From positions 1 to 64,000 of the forward strand of contig CACDUS010000009.1 in NCBI GenBank assembly GCA_902555945.1: a DNA stretch of 64,000 bases, read 5' to 3'. This document shows positions 63,816 through 64,000 of the stretch, one piece after another. Source of the DNA: an uncultured Pelagibacteraceae bacterium. Lineage in GTDB: Bacteria > Pseudomonadota > Alphaproteobacteria > Pelagibacterales > Pelagibacteraceae. The notes beneath the pieces were generated by a model, which saw only the letters and a program-made list of their open reading frames with translations, had not been told where the DNA came from and did not search any database. The position numbers were made by a program, and so were the translations under genes. How positions within the stretch are numbered: position 1 is the stretch's first letter; every line of letters starts with the position of its first letter.

Positions 63816-64000
63816 AAATATGTTTTGTTGATACGAATAAACTTGAATATTCTTTTGAAGATATAAATAATCAAAAATTAAGAGGTGCAGAGTCAATTTT
63901 TATAAATCTTTCAAAAAAATTGAGTGAAAGAGGATTAAATATAGCTGTTTTTTCTAATTGCAAAAAAGAAAATTTGTTAAAAAATTATTCATGGTTAAAT
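63812..64000 (+). CDS. Glycosyltransferase, 5' part only
   Basis: The 63 visible codons begin MKICFVDTNKLEYSF and continue with LRGAESIFINLSKKLSERGL. This pattern of a glycine loop followed by a helix is typical of GT4 glycosyltransferase N-termini. The gene runs off the window. Its ATGA overlap with gmd shows it belongs to the same polysaccharide operon. Confidence 0.65.
   Translation, partial: MKICFVDTNKLEYSFEDINNQKLRGAESIFINLSKKLSERGLNIAVFSNCKKENLLKNYSWLN

Overview
The window is a gene-dense, very AT-rich stretch of an alphaproteobacterial genome. The low GC, A/T-ending codons, 1-8 nt gene overlaps and very short spacers, together with the gene orders argS-nagZ-scpAB-tatABC-serS, mltB-rlpA-dacC-tmk-holB-metG-tatD and recG/sdhE, point to the SAR11 clade (Pelagibacterales, 'Candidatus Pelagibacter'). 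No insertion sequences, prophage, integrases or CRISPR arrays are visible. No gene-free stretch reaches 300 bases; the longest (16011-16282) holds a terminator and a perfect 14-bp inverted repeat.

Region 1 (1-16 kb) is a phosphorus-stress island. It contains plcP-agt (replacement of phospholipids by glycolipids), phoR, an unrecognised secreted protein, pstS-pstC-pstA-pstB-phoU-phoB (phosphate uptake and signalling), a SixA-like phosphohistidine phosphatase, ppk-ppx (polyphosphate making and breaking) and a Tat-exported PhoX-type alkaline phosphatase. A good Pho-box-like sequence precedes pstS, a weaker one precedes phoX, and a strong hairpin follows pstS.

Region 2 (16.2-21.5 kb) handles metals and metalloids. 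A compact minus-strand cassette carries a small membrane protein, an ArsC arsenate reductase, an ars-type aquaporin and a Nudix hydrolase. Next to it are zur-znuB-znuC, divergent from znuA, with two tandem Zur-box palindromes in the shared promoter region.

Region 3 (21.5-60.4 kb) is core housekeeping: xth, erpA, dgt, argS, nagZ, scpAB, tatABC, serS, yajC-secDF, uvrA, ssb, gyrA, coaD, a cyclophilin, tgt, recG, sdhE, rarD, a cell-wall and DNA-replication operon, glutathione peroxidase, nhaA, an NDUFS4-like complex I subunit, an SbmA/BacA-like transporter and glpX. tRNA-Lys(UUU), tRNA-Ser(UGA) and tRNA-Pro(UGG) lie here. The Tgt enzyme has lost two of its four zinc ligands.

Region 4 (60.4-64 kb) begins at tRNA-Glu(UUC) and holds a GIY-YIG protein, a fused two-domain glycosyltransferase, GDP-mannose 4,6-dehydratase and the start of another glycosyltransferase. 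This looks like the edge of a variable surface-polysaccharide island that continues past the window.

All function calls rest on reading motifs, lengths and gene order by eye; no database search was run.
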